Notes: generated by a model not told the origin, from the sequence alone. A stretch of 64,000 bases of DNA from Paracamarosporium sp. OC-R06-R3 (GCA_019828545.1 JACVRA010000166.1:1-64000); one strand, 5' to 3'; shown: positions 1 through 12,468, counted from the first letter of the stretch. Translations and numbers: made by a program.

Positions 1-1306
1 CGCAAAGTTGGTGGGGTGTCCGACTCGCTTATAAACTACGTTATACACCACTAGATTCTATGTTTCCTGCCTAGGTTTCCTCTCGAACCCGACCCTCCCA
101 GATATACCGGGCATCGATACCTTCCAGGGTCAGAGCTTTCATACCTCACGCTGGCCGCAAAACCTGCGCCACTCAGAAGAGTTTGCAGGCCAACGCCTAG
201 GTATCCTCGGTACCGGCGCCACTGGTATCCAGACCATTACCGCCCTCTCCAAGATCCCCACCGTCCAGCTGACTGTGTTTCAACGCACGGCTAATTGGTC
301 AGCACCATTGCACAATGCCTCCATATCTGCAGACGAAATGAAGGAACTGCGTCTGGGTTATCCCGACATATTCCAAAAGTGCGCCGATACTCCAACCTGT
401 TTCATGCACTCGCCAGACCCCCGCAAATCTTCTGAAGTATCACCAGAGGAGCGGCTCGAGTTATGGGAGAGCATTTATAATAAACCAGGCATGGCCAAGT
501 GGCTCGGCGCCTTCAGCGATACGTATACAGATCGGACGGCTAACAAGCTTTATTCTGATTTCATGGCAAAGAAGATTCGCGCGCGGGTACATGATCCTGA
601 GACTGCCGAAAGCCTGATCCCTAAGGATCATGGGTTTGGTCTCCGCCGTGTACCACTAGAGAGTGGCTACTTTGAAGCTTACAATCAGTCTAACGTGCAC
701 TTGGTCGACCTCAAAAAAACTCCCATTGATGTTATCACGCCGCGTGGGATCCGAACCAAAGACGGGAGGGAACATGAGCTTGACGTACTTATCTACGCCA
801 CCGGTTTTAATGCCATCACTGGGGCTTTTGCTAATGTCGACTAGCGCGGTAAGGATGGAGTGCCGTTGATGGGCAATAGTGGAACCGAGGCTGGCGAGCA
901 GGCTGTCTGGGTAGATTACCGCCCGCTGACCTACCTTGGTCTAACAGTGCCCAAGTTCCCCAATTTCTTCATGATACTCGGCCCACACCAGCCATTTGGC
1001 AACGCGACTCGCAGTATCGAGCACGCGGTTGAGGTGGTCGTTGACATGTTAGAGACATGTGTTACTAAGGGCTACACATACATCGAACCTAGAGAAGAAG
1101 CGGCACAAGCGTGGACGCAGCATGTTGCTGAGTGCAGCGAGGGCGCGCTGCTCAACGATGTCGACAGCTGGATGACAGGGGTGAATACAAATGTGGCGGG
1201 CAAATCGCAGAGGAACATTGCACGATATGCTGGCAGCGCTATTGAATTCCGGAGAAGGTGTCAGTTGAGCAAGAAGGCTGGTTGGGAAGGTCTCATATTT
1301 GCATGA
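1..1306 (+). pseudogene. Baeyer-Villiger monooxygenase fragment, in-frame stop
   Basis: This is the central and C-terminal part of a class I flavin monooxygenase, which inserts oxygen into ketones using FAD and NADPH. The visible exon starts near 75, after a candidate acceptor (CTAG at 71-74). It reads FLSNPTLPDIPGIDTF, then the BVMO fingerprint FQGQSFHTSRWP (F-x-G-x3-H-x3-W-P, about 122-157), then the second Rossmann motif GTGATG at about 209-226. The ATGF motif lies near 800. At 842-844 an in-frame TAG interrupts the sequence just after ATGFNAITGAFANVD. The same frame resumes with RGKDGVPLMGNSG and runs to a normal C-terminus and a TGA at 1304-1306. No intron of usable length removes the TAG without also deleting the conserved ATGF region. 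The N-terminal FAD domain lies outside the window. Seen: motifs and stop. Inferred: the gene is inactive or very recently disrupted. Confidence 0.8.
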
Positions 1307-1838
1307 TTGGTAAACCAACGAAGAATCCACACACCCTAGATACTCTTCTTACGCAATAATCACGAAACATATCTCTAAAATGGCACTATGGCGAAGTGAC
1401 AAAAGCATTGAGGCGTCCAGGAGAGACACTCGCAAAGAATGTGTCCAACATCCAACAAAACTACGGTCCATAGAGACGATGAGTCTTTGTAATTATCAAA
1501 GAACTCCTCATGACTTTAACGCTGCCCTGATTTGCCATACTAAACCGGACCAATGCATCCTTCATGCACTCTTGGGCCCAGTTGTACATTCACAGGGACC
1601 GAGAGAAGTTTTCAGACTTAGCGGCACCCGGCTCAAACAATGTTAACGTACTCCGTCTGATTCTCCTCCAGGACGTGATGTGCACGTGGTAATGAGACGA
1701 ATAACTGTCTCTCTGGGCGAGAGTTATGTTACAGCAGGAGCATGAAGTTATTGTCACACTTATTACGCTGAATCTGGGATCGGTGTGGTGCATTGCGCAT
1801 CCTGGTTCTTTATATGATTTTGGTAATATGTGTCATGT
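1307..1838. other. Intergenic, no gene seen
   Basis: This is the spacer between the BVMO fragment and the 3' end of the PTH11-like gene. It has only short open frames with no family motif and no consistent splice structure. It presumably holds the two convergent 3' ends. Confidence 0.5.
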
Positions 1839-2964
1839 TCAATTCGCTTCTTGTTTATCAGACGTAACGTCCCAGCTCTTATTCACTCGGATCTCATGTA
1901 CGCCATCGAGGGATCGCAGTCGAATCGCCGATTCACCATCACTGCGCGTTATGTTGTTACTGCTGCCATAGCCGTATGGTGCCGGCTTTTTGCGTGCGCA
2001 CAGTGGGCGTAGCTGTGGGAGACAAGCTAGGGCGATGGCTACGGAAGGCTCGAGGCCAGAAAGAAGCGTCGCGAGGACACCGGAGTGCGTCATGTCAGCG
2101 AAGTCAAGGTTCGTCAACTGCGTCTGGCGGTATATCGTGATGACCCAGGTTCTATAGCACAAGATTAGTTCAGCATGTGCAGCGATTGAGATGAGGAGCG
2201 TACCCAACACCAATGGTCAGCATGGCTGTAGCCAGCATTTTCCGCTTCCAAGGCATTTGTAATGAGAACAGGTATGGTAGGGGAAGCCCAAGGATGGCAA
2301 CATCGGTGACAATGTTGATGACGCCCATGGATGTGTAGAATTTAGGTTGTGATCCACAGGTCCCGGGAAGGGTTAGGTTCCAGTTGCGTGCGATGGGTTG
2401 GCAGATCGTCAGTGCAGTGATGATGTTGGCAATGTTCCACGTTATGACAAAGGCCCCAATGTACCGGCTCCACTGCAAAAGCGACTCTTGGACAAATACA
2501 GTTGTATACATTAACAGGACAGAGAGCTTACTGAAGCATACCGTCACGTTCCAGAGCATAGCGAATGCCATGATACCCTATGGAAACGTGAGCGAGACAG
2601 CGGCAGCGTTGGTTTGCTTGAACCTTACCTTAAAGAAGAACGTGGCATTGTCGGGGCTAAAGCGTACATATATCTCCTGCACATGAAATCCGAAGGCGCC
2701 GTAGATGACGAGTAAAATGAGTAAGGTGTGTAGCGCAGTATTAGCTAGCTGTTGTTTGTCATTCATCACTGTCGGACATTTGTTAACCCGCAGAATACGC
2801 ACAAATGCTCCAAAAGCACAAAAATCTCCAGCATCCCAACCTTTGATCTGGTGTTTGGCGAGCAAACGCAACGCAACAGTGGAGGTGACGAGCGCCAATG
2901 CGATGGCAGAACTGATCAAAATGCTACTCTGCAGCCCGTTTTCGATAGGCACTGCTAAAGTCAT
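1839..2964 (-). CDS. PTH11-like / fungal rhodopsin-domain membrane protein
   Basis: Predicted seven-helix plasma-membrane protein of the large fungal family that includes the PTH11-type receptors. My model is complement(1839..2151, 2204..2577, 2629..2748, 2803..2964), 322 aa. Its three introns are 52, 51 and 54 bp, and all phases close. Family signs are an N-terminal helix followed by the short loop KGWDAGDFCAFGA, helix LLILLVIYGAFGFHV, an aromatic segment FAMLWNVTVCFSKLSVLL, CQPIARNW with a paired Cys in TCG, and near the end EPSVAIALACLPQLRPL, the usual last helix of this family. The start is the ATG at 2964; in-frame sequence upstream of it has no ATG. No CFEM domain is seen. The ligand is unknown. 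The tail is polar with Ser/Arg, as in relatives. The family call is firm; a role in sensing is inference from the family. Confidence 0.8.
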
Positions 2965-4030
2965 CTTGAAGGGGGAAGTACTAAAGACGAAACTACCCAA
3001 AGTAGAGCATAGGCCACGACAGGCGGAAAACAGGCGAGGAACGCAATTCAGTACTTAACAACGATCCGAGGGTGAGGCTCACAAGCAGTACGCATACGGT
3101 GCCTCGAGCCTGGGGATAGCGTGACCCAGCCTTGCGATATTTTTTGAACACTTTCAATGGAAGCACGCGAAGGATCACAGGGGATCATGGTTCGAGTGTT
3201 CCTATTAGTGATAGCACAGTTCTTTTCGTGCCGCGATACAGAGCTAACAAGGATACTGGGGGTAGACAAGATTGACGCAACAGGACATGGCTAAACTGGA
3301 TTCAGATGGAATAGACTGGAGCGTCTCTAACGATAGATTCGAATTTCACTGTCTACTCACAGATCGTTCAACGGCGGCGTGGGTATGGATCCAAAGACAG
3401 AGCTTTGTGCCACACTTCGAGAATAAGTCTTCCTAGGCTTTTTGACATCTTTCCGCTGATGTGATTTTAGGAAATCGTGCATATAATTATCTTCAGTGGT
3501 GAAGGGCACCTGGGTGGTCTCCCGACAAATTGCCGTGTTACGCACCCGTGAGGCCGTCAGTCTCTTAGTCTGTCAGTCCATCAGTGTAGTCTAGCCTCTC
3601 ACAAAAAGAGGGGCCACTGTGATTTGGGTCCGACCGAAACCGGAACAGAGCATTGTGGTGTGAGGAAGTGCAAGGACCATTGAACCGTGCAGGTATCCAC
3701 TCACACTTACGGCAGACTACCTTTCCGACTTCGGATAGAAGCTAACTGTCCCTAACCATTAGCCGCAACCCGCGTCTCATGCGCGCGGGTCATGGTAGGG
3801 CGCCGCCTGTAGCGAAAGGTGGTAACCCTGTTCGGCAATCTCATCATCTGTTCAGATATGGGGTGAGTGATTTCTTGAGGGACCAACATTGTGGTCCCGC
3901 GCAAGCTTGTTGCCGTGCGCAAGCAATAGTGGACTTGCAGCAGAAACTAAACAATTTTCGAACTGCTCTAAAGCCCGTTCACTGCACAGAATCTCACCGT
4001 ACGTTTCTCGCACTTTCTTCAGAATTCGTG
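2965..4030. other. Divergent intergenic region
   Basis: This lies between the start of the PTH11-like gene (leftward) and the start of the SDR-NmrA gene (rightward), so it must hold both promoters. I see no convincing gene in it. The short open frames lack motifs. Confidence 0.5.
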
Positions 4031-6107
4031 ATGGGTTCAATCGATCTTCCGCATAATCGCAAAGTGGCTATCGTCACCGGTGCTACGGTACGTCTCTTAA
4101 ATCAGATTCGAAGGTAAGATCAAGTTTCATACAAGGCACCGCTGACATAGCATTCAAAAGAGTGGCATTGGACATTGGGTAGCGGAGCGGCTCCATAAAC
4201 GAGGCTATCAGGTTGCGCTCTGCGGCCGTCGCGAAGAAGAGGGGAAAGCCAACGCAACAGCACTGGACAAGTCTGGAGAGACGGCGATCTTCGTCCAGTG
4301 CGATGTAGCAAGCTGGCCGTCCCAATGTGAGCTTTTCAAAACCGTTTGGGCCAAATGGGGACGCCTTGATATTGTGGTCGCAAATGCCGGCGGCATAGAC
4401 CAACACTCATGGTACAACTTCGCTGGTCGCGAAGCTACTGTCGATGAACTGCCCAGCGAGCCCACCTCCAACTGCCTTGATGTGGATCTACGAGGTGCCA
4501 TGTATAACACAAGACTTGCAACGCACTTCATGAGGCATAACCCGGGTGGAAAGGGTGGAAAGATTATCGTTACTGGGAGCATGATCGGGATATACCCGTG
4601 CCCGACATTTCCAGAGTACTGTGCGGCGAAAGCAGGACTGCATCAATGGGTGAAGACTATCGGTCCAATCTTGCTTCAAAAAGAAAAGATCTCCGTCAAT
4701 TGTGTTATGCCGGGGGGAATCGAAACACCAGCTTTTCCTGGATTTTCCACCGCATTTCTACCAGAACACTTGACGCTGCGCTCAAACCTGTTGGCTGGCT
4801 ACGATCGCTATATCGAGGACACTACGGGGAGAACCGGAGAAACAATTGAAGCGGCGCACGACGTGCTGATCGAATGGGGACATCCCGGATATAAAAGCGG
4901 AGCGTTCGCGCAGAGGACGGAGAAAGTGTACGACCCATGGTTTGAGATGGTGCACGGTGAGAAGAGCGGGCTTCCTGGTGCCATGTCTGGCCCGCCTACA
5001 GAGGAGCGAATCATCGCTGTTACGGGAGCGACGGGCAGCCAGGGTGGTGGTGTAGTCAACGTAATGAAGAAGACTCCAGGGTGGAAAGTTCGGGCGATTA
5101 CGAGAAATACTGGAAGTGATGCAGCTAAGAAACTTGCGTCCCAAGGTGTGGAAGTAGTTCAAGCCAGTTTTGACGACGAGGAGTCGCTGAAGAAGGCTTT
5201 CAATGTAAGTGGTATACAAATAACAATTTGAAAGGCTCATGTAGAGTCTTCACGTACCATTGGGTATCAATACTAACCAGTTTCAGGGTGTCAATGCTAT
5301 CTACGCCGTCACGAACTGGTGGGAGCATCTATTCCAGGGTAAATCGCGCACTGAATCCGGCGAGATCGAAGAGCGCCAAGGCATGACCATAGCACGAGCT
5401 GCCGCAACCATCCCCACACTTGAGCATTATATGTGGTCGACAACACCATCAGCGGCGCGCATGATCAAACCATCAGGCCGCCTGCTAACGCCACACATGG
5501 ACTACAAAGCTAACATCGACGCACGCATTAAGAAAGAGCTGCCGCGCCTGGCTGCGATGACGACGTATCTGTACTTTGGATATTACCCACAAAACATGGC
5601 GTTATTCCCTCTGATCAAGCCAGTTCAGCATGTAAGCTATCCGTTCCGTTTCTAGATCGGTGGGATATGTTTGACTAACGCTGACACCAGCCCGGCAACG
5701 GACAATACATTCAGACGATTCCCTCTAAGCCCGATGCTGTCATATTGCTCTCCGGGGACATGACTGTCAATCCAGGTATATGGACGCGGCAAGTTCTACG
5801 CACCGGGTACAAGGCCTATGGCAAGTATGCCAACGTTGCCCTTGAGAAGTGGACGTTCCAGCAAATGATGGATGAATGGTCGGCTATCACAGGAAAGAAA
5901 GGCGTATACATGGCGACTACTGCGGAAGCATGGACGAATCTATGGGGCGATGCGGGAGCAGAGCTTGCGGCCCAGTTTAAGTTTGGCGAAATGTGCGATC
6001 CTTGGGAAGAGACCGAGAATCATATAAGTCCAGAGGAATTGGGGATCGACCGGAGTGAAGTGGTTGGATTCCGAGGCACGATTGAGGGTTTAAAAAACAT
6101 GTTCTAA
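4031..6107 (+). CDS. SDR-NmrA fusion oxidoreductase
   Basis: Model: join(4031..4087, 4161..5204, 5287..5631, 5691..6107), 620 aa, introns of 73, 82 and 59 bp, all phases closing. The N-terminal half (about residues 1-275) is a classical short-chain dehydrogenase: cofactor motif TGATSGIG split by intron 1, NAGG, a Ser in VTGSMIG, and the catalytic pair Y-C-A-A-K. After SGLPGAMSGPPTEER a second Rossmann domain starts with RIIAVTGATGSQGG, an NmrA-like NAD(P)-binding domain that runs to the end (ITRNTGSDAAKKLASQGVEV, then HPGNGQYIQTIP). Both halves lie in one uninterrupted 1044 bp exon. SDR and NmrA proteins are normally separate genes of about 270 and 320 aa, so this looks like an in-frame fusion. 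The internal Met at 4984 could allow separate expression of the NmrA half. Substrates are unknown. It lies near a BVMO remnant, so an oxidative or secondary-metabolism setting is possible but unproven. Confidence 0.8.
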
Positions 6108-7367
6108 GGCGGCACAATTGAGGAATCTAGTACTATACTACGGGTTCGCTCAGCCACATTGAAGTAAACTGCAAACTCGCCACGAGTCTTGTTTGATGGC
6201 CTCGACCGATATTCTTATTAGTTCTATAGACCGTACGGCCCTCAAGGAAATGGTGACGCTTCGTCCAACACATGGGTTGATTGTTGGCCCACAGTCGTCA
6301 CGTGTTCCTAGGCGATTGTGCACTTGGTCCTCGTACGATGAGTGTGGGTACTATGTCCCTAACGTGGCCATGGAGTCGCCCACGCAATTTCAGGGGCAAG
6401 AAACAAAGGAGTGTAGTACTGAAAGAGGTAATGGCTGGGTGATCGAGCATTTGGAGAGCAGCAGTCTTCGTCAGATACATTCGTAGCGTAGATGTCGAGA
6501 TATTTCACTATTTGAAAACATGGTAATCTGACCTATGCACTCTTCTTTGGTACCACACAGACCTGCTATTAGAATCCATCCTGTTAGAACCAGCAGAAGT
6601 AGCTGCCCACTTCCGGCCCCGGTCTCTGCCTAGACTACTAGTAGACCCGCTCTGCTAGCTACTTCCGCCCCTCTTGGCTTGCCGCTATAACCTCCAACAT
6701 AACGGTTTGCGGTTTTGCTGTTCCGGCTGGGCATATGCCGAGAAACTCAGAAGACTTTGACACCTCACCCCACAACTCGATCTGCATTGACCAACCTTAA
6801 TAGTATGCTCCCGCCGTCCATTATTGCCGCCTCAGGTTTGAGATGTGGTCCGCTACTAAAGATGCTTGATTGATAGGGACATTCCAAGACCACTAGAAAT
6901 GGTTAGGATGCATTGAATGTCCTGTTGCTCAGGCACCAAAAGATACTTATGCCGGGAACTCAAACTGTGAATGGGCACCTTTCTTTTGTCGCACATGGGT
7001 ATACCACTTACGAATCATCCTTTTTCTGCGTGGTTTTGCAGTGGCGGACGAGTTTCTGGTGTTTGAGATGGTTCTCTCAAGCCTTCCGAGGTTACAGTGA
7101 CACCCCGAGAAACGAGGCCTATCATGATTCATCGACATCGGTAACCAAGATACAATCTTAATAGCCGAGTGCTCCGAGCTTTGCTCTTTCGACTCCTGGT
7201 CAAGTGGTCGTGCGCACTCGCGAGTGGGTCACAGTGGGTGCGATAGTTGATAAAACTCTGGGCAACAACTGCGCCTAACCACACAAATGTATCAAGAACC
7301 TACACAGATGCCTAAGTAGAGTGACATTGTCAAAGTAAATTTATATATTGATTAGTCTATGGAATTT

Positions 7368-7458
<91 letters not shown>

Positions 7459-7958
7459 ATCGTGTTTTTCATGTGCAGGGGGTCCTTGATGGGGTATAGG
7501 AGTCTCATTTATTCTGTCAGCCACTATGAGTGCCCTGAGTCATGTGTCAGGTAGAAGCAAGCGTGTATTGACGAGCTTCTTAGAGGCATCTTCTGTAGCT
7601 TTTGTGATGCTTCACCATGGTTTTCGCTTTCGATCATGGTGCAGCGTGTACATTCTACTTCAGCTGTGCGAGAACGTGTCGAGGTTGTTAGGAAATTGAA
7701 ATACAACAATGACTGCGGGCGGCTACCGTCTTACCTATATGAAAAAATACGCCCATTAACTGCGTTACGAAATATATATCGCAAAATCCACTTCAATTTA
7801 AACAGAACCAAGTCGAGCTGCATCAATGTCTATGCTTAAAATACTATTTCGGCACCGACCGATCACTGGCAAGGAAATTATCACCCGTACAGTAATGAGA
7901 TAGAATTTGAAATTCTAGGAAATTAATGCATCTACCACCAATGTTACTTCTGCTTGCT
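6108..7958. other. Intergenic, contains microsatellite
   Basis: About 1.85 kb without a gene I can support. It holds the long TTG repeat listed separately and several short frames with no domain motif. The two flanking genes are convergent, so only 3' ends are expected here. Confidence 0.5.
7368..7458 (+). repeat. (TTG)n microsatellite, about 30 units
   Basis: An uninterrupted TTG trinucleotide run of about 91 bp. In one frame it would encode a long run of Cys, which is an artefact and not a protein. Lengths of such runs vary between isolates and are prone to assembly error. Confidence 0.95.
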
Positions 7959-9721
7959 TTAAGCATCGACCAACGAATCCCATAGTTCTTTTGAATACTG
8001 TTGCAAACACGTCTCGCAAGAACCACACCCCCTACATCCGAGCGCCATTTCCCGACCTTCGTAAACATCGAAAAAAAAGTTTTCCGGCCTTTTCCCTTGG
8101 TAAGGTCCACTTAAAAGATCATACTTGTCTGGTGCCTTAGGAAGCCCTTCTGTGCTTTTAGGTATATCCTTACTCGTAAGCGTGTGCACTTCGACCCCGA
8201 GCTCCCTCCCCACCTTCATTGCCTCTTGGAAACACACCTTGACTGTCCGTGGTCCACTTATTACCTCCCTATCGTACTTACTTCTTTCTACCTGCTCAAG
8301 GAAAATCGCTCGCAGTTTCGGGAAAGCCCCGCACTTCATCAACGCCAGTGCAAACATTTCCACATTGTCAGCATCATCCTCGTAGATACCATATCTTTCG
8401 TCAGTACCAAATTCAATTTTCCCATGTAACGTGATCGTCTCCATGTTCCCAGGATACGTCTCCTCAACATAATTTATCCAGCCATCCAGATCTTCAACCC
8501 GCTTGTGGTGTTGATAAGCGTCGTTAGATACTTGTTCCCAATTGACCGAGAAGTCCTTAAACGGTGAATACGTGAGATGGTAGGTATGGAAACTGAAAGG
8601 CGAATATGCAGAACAGCGGTACCCATTCCTATAAGAATACGGTTTCTGCCCACAATCCAGACCATAGAACATGAGCGATTCTAAATCGAGACCCTGGTAC
8701 TCGGCTAGATCATGGAGCAAATCATCTCCATCGTTTAAACGACTCCTGGAGCTTGCGTTGAATCTGAAAGCGATACTTTGGAGCCCCTTTGGCGCGGCGA
8801 AAAGGACTGATCGACAGTCCCTAGAGAGATTAATGCAGTTGTCGAGAAAGATATGCTCGACCTCGGATGTCTTTTCGGGTAAAATGGTATGACAATCTAT
8901 TCTTGTACTATCACCGTCGTGGCATTCCAAATTGTTGAGATATAGGGATATTATGCTGGGGAGGCGGAGCAGGGAGACGACGAGGTGAAATGGCAGAGCA
9001 GGACTGTCGCAAGAGTCCAACCAGGTATCTGAGGGTATGCCTATTGCTACGCTCCGTAGGTATTTGAACCCTGGCGCTTGGATATCTGCGCAGATCATTC
9101 CATAGAGCCAATGGAGGGTTGAGCCTTGATCGTGCTGCGAAGTGACGAACTTTACGTCTTCCAGACGTGGTAGGTTTGCGATCAGAAGCGCTTTGAGACC
9201 ACCGTCTTCACCGCTTTCAATCAACATTTTGGAAGAATCTTGTTCTATGTGTGGAATACATTTCATAAGTTCTTCTGAGTAGAAACTGAGTTCTTTCTTG
9301 GTGAAGTGAAATGGCCAAGGCGGTATGAGTGATTGCTCTTCACCGGGACCTTCGAAATCAAAGACCCTCCATTCGTCCAGTGTGATACGGTCGCGCCATA
9401 TCTCAATGGACCTCACGTGCCTGCATTTACATTTTTTAGTCACTTCTCTTCCTAGTTTCGGTATACTAACCAAGCTATAATAGGGTCACTAAACCCATAA
9501 GCACTTCTTAACAGCGTCGGTACTGTAGAAGGATCAAGATCGGATGTCACTCTGTATTTTCTGTACGCAGCTCTATGGCGTTCAAGTACCCTAGTAGAGC
9601 ACTCTGCGATGTGTTTACAAGTGCAGGCAAATGAAAAGTGGAATACGGGTGGTAGCTTATCAAAGATGTCCAAGATCAGATCCGTGGAGAGTTTAAAGAG
9701 TGCGGGTAAAGAAGGCTCCAT
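7959..9721 (-). CDS. F-box domain protein
   Basis: Model: complement(7959..9420, 9471..9721), 570 aa, one 50 bp intron; joining gives DPIIAWHVRSIEIW, as in relatives. The N-terminus carries an F-box-like segment (LFKLSTDLILDIFDKLPP, then FSFACTCKHIAECS, about residues 8-45). This module normally binds Skp1 in an SCF ubiquitin ligase. The remaining 500 residues have scattered Leu-rich stretches (for example LRLPSIISLYLNNLECHDG and KTSEVEHIFLDNCINLS) suggesting an irregular LRR-like substrate-binding region. A cluster of Cys near the end (GCRGCGSCETCLQQ) is unexplained. The target is unknown. The start ATG at 9721 gives a normal F-box position near the N-terminus. Confidence 0.8.
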
Positions 9722-10690
9722 GACTCAAACAAATCCATCAAACAACGGGAATGATGGGAATGGTTTGCTCATTTGTATCAAGGTGTAAACGGATAGTTTT
9801 ATATCATATGCCAAGAATTCTGGGCGCCAGTCCCAAAGCAGAATCAAGTTAGGCAGCAACGGTTAGTCTGACACTGTATACCAAATACTCATAAAGGTCT
9901 CGTCACCCGATACCGTCTTAGTCTCAGCTTAATCAGCTCTTCTGTGTCTGCATACGTCTATCTGTCGAATTATGGCACCACTCTCACTCGAGACCCGCCA
10001 TATTGAATAAAGATTCAGGAAAGTACCCAGAAAGAGGATTTTGGATCACGTATAGAGCAATCGAGTTCATCCTCGATTATTATAATGACGCTAAGAAGAA
10101 TATTGTATCTCAACAAACTGTACATTAATAATTCGCGCAGTATCGCTGAACAAATTAGCTCATATCTCTTCTAATGGACATTTAGGTGCTCATACTGACC
10201 ATAGTCGACATTGGAATAAGAGCGATCTCCTCAACTCTGTGTGTCGGTCAAAAAGTCGCTAATGTTGACACGAAAAGCTTAATTCTACGCCTACTAGAGC
10301 AACTCAAGTGATCAAAATGCAATTAAGGAAATGTTAGTGCCTAGTGAAAAGAACCACACTGACTAAAGACCTAAGAAAGCCGACGCATATAGGTGCCTAT
10401 TGAGTGTTTAAGGTTTAGTCTTCGAAGCTGCAAATGCGTTTACGAGGCATGGATCTCGTTAGAGCTAGGTGAATTTACTAATAGAACTTAAGATAACTAA
10501 TAACATGCCTACTCTAAGTTATTTTTAAAGCACCCTTGATTTTGTATAGATATCTAAGAACAAAACCAGTGTTATACACCAAAACGAGGTCGTAGAACAG
10601 ATCATTTGCTTGGAGCGAAAGATAGATAATTAGGACCAAATGCTTTTTTAAACGTATGAGTATCCTTTCCATATTGCATGAGATCATTGT
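9722..10690. other. AT-rich gene-free block
   Basis: No gene seen. From about 9990 to 10680 base composition drops to roughly one third G+C by eye, with many TA steps and stop codons in all frames. This could be a decayed, RIP-mutated repeat, but no element ends or coding remnants can be recognised. Confidence 0.5.
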
Positions 10691-11470
10691 CTATAGACTA
10701 GTTGTTCGGTCTCTTAAATACTCCTCCTCAGCCTCAGTGTTCTTCCTTCCCAGAATAGCGTTTCTGGTCGGATATCGTCCAAACCTCTCCAGCTGCTGTA
10801 TGTGTCTTTTGGAAGCTGCAATTCCCATGTCAACCCACTTGTGTTCTTCTTCATTTGTACATCTTGTCTTCAATGCTTCGAATAGACAGCGTGTCGCAAC
10901 CAATGAGATCAGACTTTCGTGTTGCATGAGTGGCATATAGAGTGCGGATGCTTTTATGACAGAGACCTGTTTATCGAACTCCTGAGCAATAGCTTTCGTA
11001 GCAACATCGCGGGCCTTCGCATCAGCGCTAAATGCTTCAGAGGTTCCGCGGAAGATGTTTCGTGAGAACTGGTCAAGCAAGGCCACGAGGGCAACGCTGG
11101 ACTCGGGATAGGCGGTCCAACTGTCGAGCTCACTGCGGCGGGCTTGCTGAACAAGGTTGCCGAAGTCTGACTTCATTTGATCGTCGAGGCCATCGGGCGC
11201 GATAATCCACTCTATGGGAGGCCGATTAAACCAGAAGGCTACCACGCGATTGACTTCGGGATCCATTGAAGTCGATATTGATAATCTGGTATGCTGTTGA
11301 ATATGGCGGCGCTGCAAATGTACGGGAATACTTTTGAGCCGAGACTGGCGCAGAATCTGGTGAGTGCCGGTGAGGCGAAGGTTGGGGAAGTATGGAGATG
11401 GCTGTGCCGCAATTGCTGACAGATATCTTGTTAGCGCCCTCATGTGGGGGCGAGAGGGTCGAACCCTCAT
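10691..11470 (-). CDS. DUF924 family protein
   Basis: A single-exon frame of 259 aa. The body matches the DUF924 pattern shared by bacteria and fungi: VVAFWFNRPPIEW, then ALVALLDQFSRNIFRGTSEA (the family's ILLDQFPRNIFRGT), then YMPLMQHES and the signature QQLERFGRYPTRNAILGR, followed by T.AEEEYL. The first 60 residues are Arg/Ser/Gln-rich with few acidic residues, compatible with a mitochondrial presequence. A downstream Met at 11443 is an alternative start. The molecular function of the family is not established; the fold is helical and TPR-like. Family call firm, location inferred. Confidence 0.85.
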   Translation of the reverse strand: MRVRPSRPHMRALTRYLSAIAAQPSPYFPNLRLTGTHQILRQSRLKSIPVHLQRRHIQQHTRLSISTSMDPEVNRVVAFWFNRPPIEWIIAPDGLDDQMKSDFGNLVQQARRSELDSWTAYPESSVALVALLDQFSRNIFRGTSEAFSADAKARDVATKAIAQEFDKQVSVIKASALYMPLMQHESLISLVATRCLFEALKTRCTNEEEHKWVDMGIAASKRHIQQLERFGRYPTRNAILGRKNTEAEEEYLRDRTTSL

Positions 11471-12468
11471 TATCGGTATTCAGAGAATAGATGCTTGAAA
11501 AGGTTACAAACTATACCGCACTTCAGTAAATTGAGAGCTGGTGAAATTGGGAGTTAGCAGTACATACATTTGCATTCTGCATGAGAGTGCGCAGGTAGGT
11601 CTCTGTGGGGCGCTAGGTTCAATGTCGAAGGATTTAGCTTTCATGCACGAAGTATTGACTTTATGCAGTCTGTTGTGTGAAATAAGCTCCTCTTGCGGAA
11701 TGCAGCAAGGAATGTACATTCGTACTGGCTCTGGCAGAACGTTTTTGATGTAATTGGAGGGATAATGACGGTGGGTATGTGGCGCATGCACACTGACCTT
11801 GCCTTGCAGATACAGATTTGTCTGCTCTGAGCTAGCCACTGAAACGGCTGATTTCTTTCTATCGTCAAGCTCATGGACGTAGCAGACATAAAGTCAGTCG
11901 AACGAGCATAGCTACTGCACCTTGCAACAAGACAACTGATGCTGTAACAGCATCTCATTCGCAGCTCGATTATACCACAATAAGTTCAATCCTTGATCAA
12001 GTAAGAGATTTGTCCGCGACAGCAAACGAGGTCGCGCGTAGGGCATATGTTGGGCTCGACATCAACATGGCTAAACGCTGGAATCATCGCAGCGTGCAGG
12101 GCACTTACTATCAGTAACTCACGATAGCTATGATTAAGAAGTGGTGGGACAATTTCGGGTTCCAGTATTATGATGGGATGATCACTATCATTGTCAAGTG
12201 ATTTGGAGAATATTGGTTAAGGAATGTTAAAGTTCAAAGACGGAACTCAAGGTACTTCGCATGAACATATGCTTAACAAAGGACTGATCAGCGGCTATCT
12301 CCGCGCCTTGAGATGGTATTTCCCTGCTTATACGGAAGATTACTTGAATGGTAGATATGGCTTAACTCCCTATCTTCTTCCCTTTCGGTCTCCCTCTTAA
12401 CTCCTGCACAATCGCTTTTTCTATCTTAAAAGCAGTCGCGTATGCATCTTCTCGAATGAGTATTCCCA
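11471..12468. other. Intergenic, no gene seen
   Basis: About 1 kb. Overlapping short frames exist on the minus strand near 11504-11958, but none has a recognisable motif, a good codon pattern or paired splice sites, so I do not annotate them. Confidence 0.45.

Noticed and set aside
820..860. Intron that would remove the TAG in the BVMO
   Set aside because: The only GT..AG pair spanning it is about 40 bp and would delete the conserved ATGF region.
7348..7554. Open frame with a long poly-Cys run
   Set aside because: It is only the TTG microsatellite read in one frame; there is no family, no start context and no coding pattern.
11448..11475. tRNA-like T-arm (GAGGGTTCGACCCTC on the minus strand)
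   Set aside because: No A box, anticodon arm or matching acceptor stem upstream; it overlaps the coding start of the DUF924 gene.
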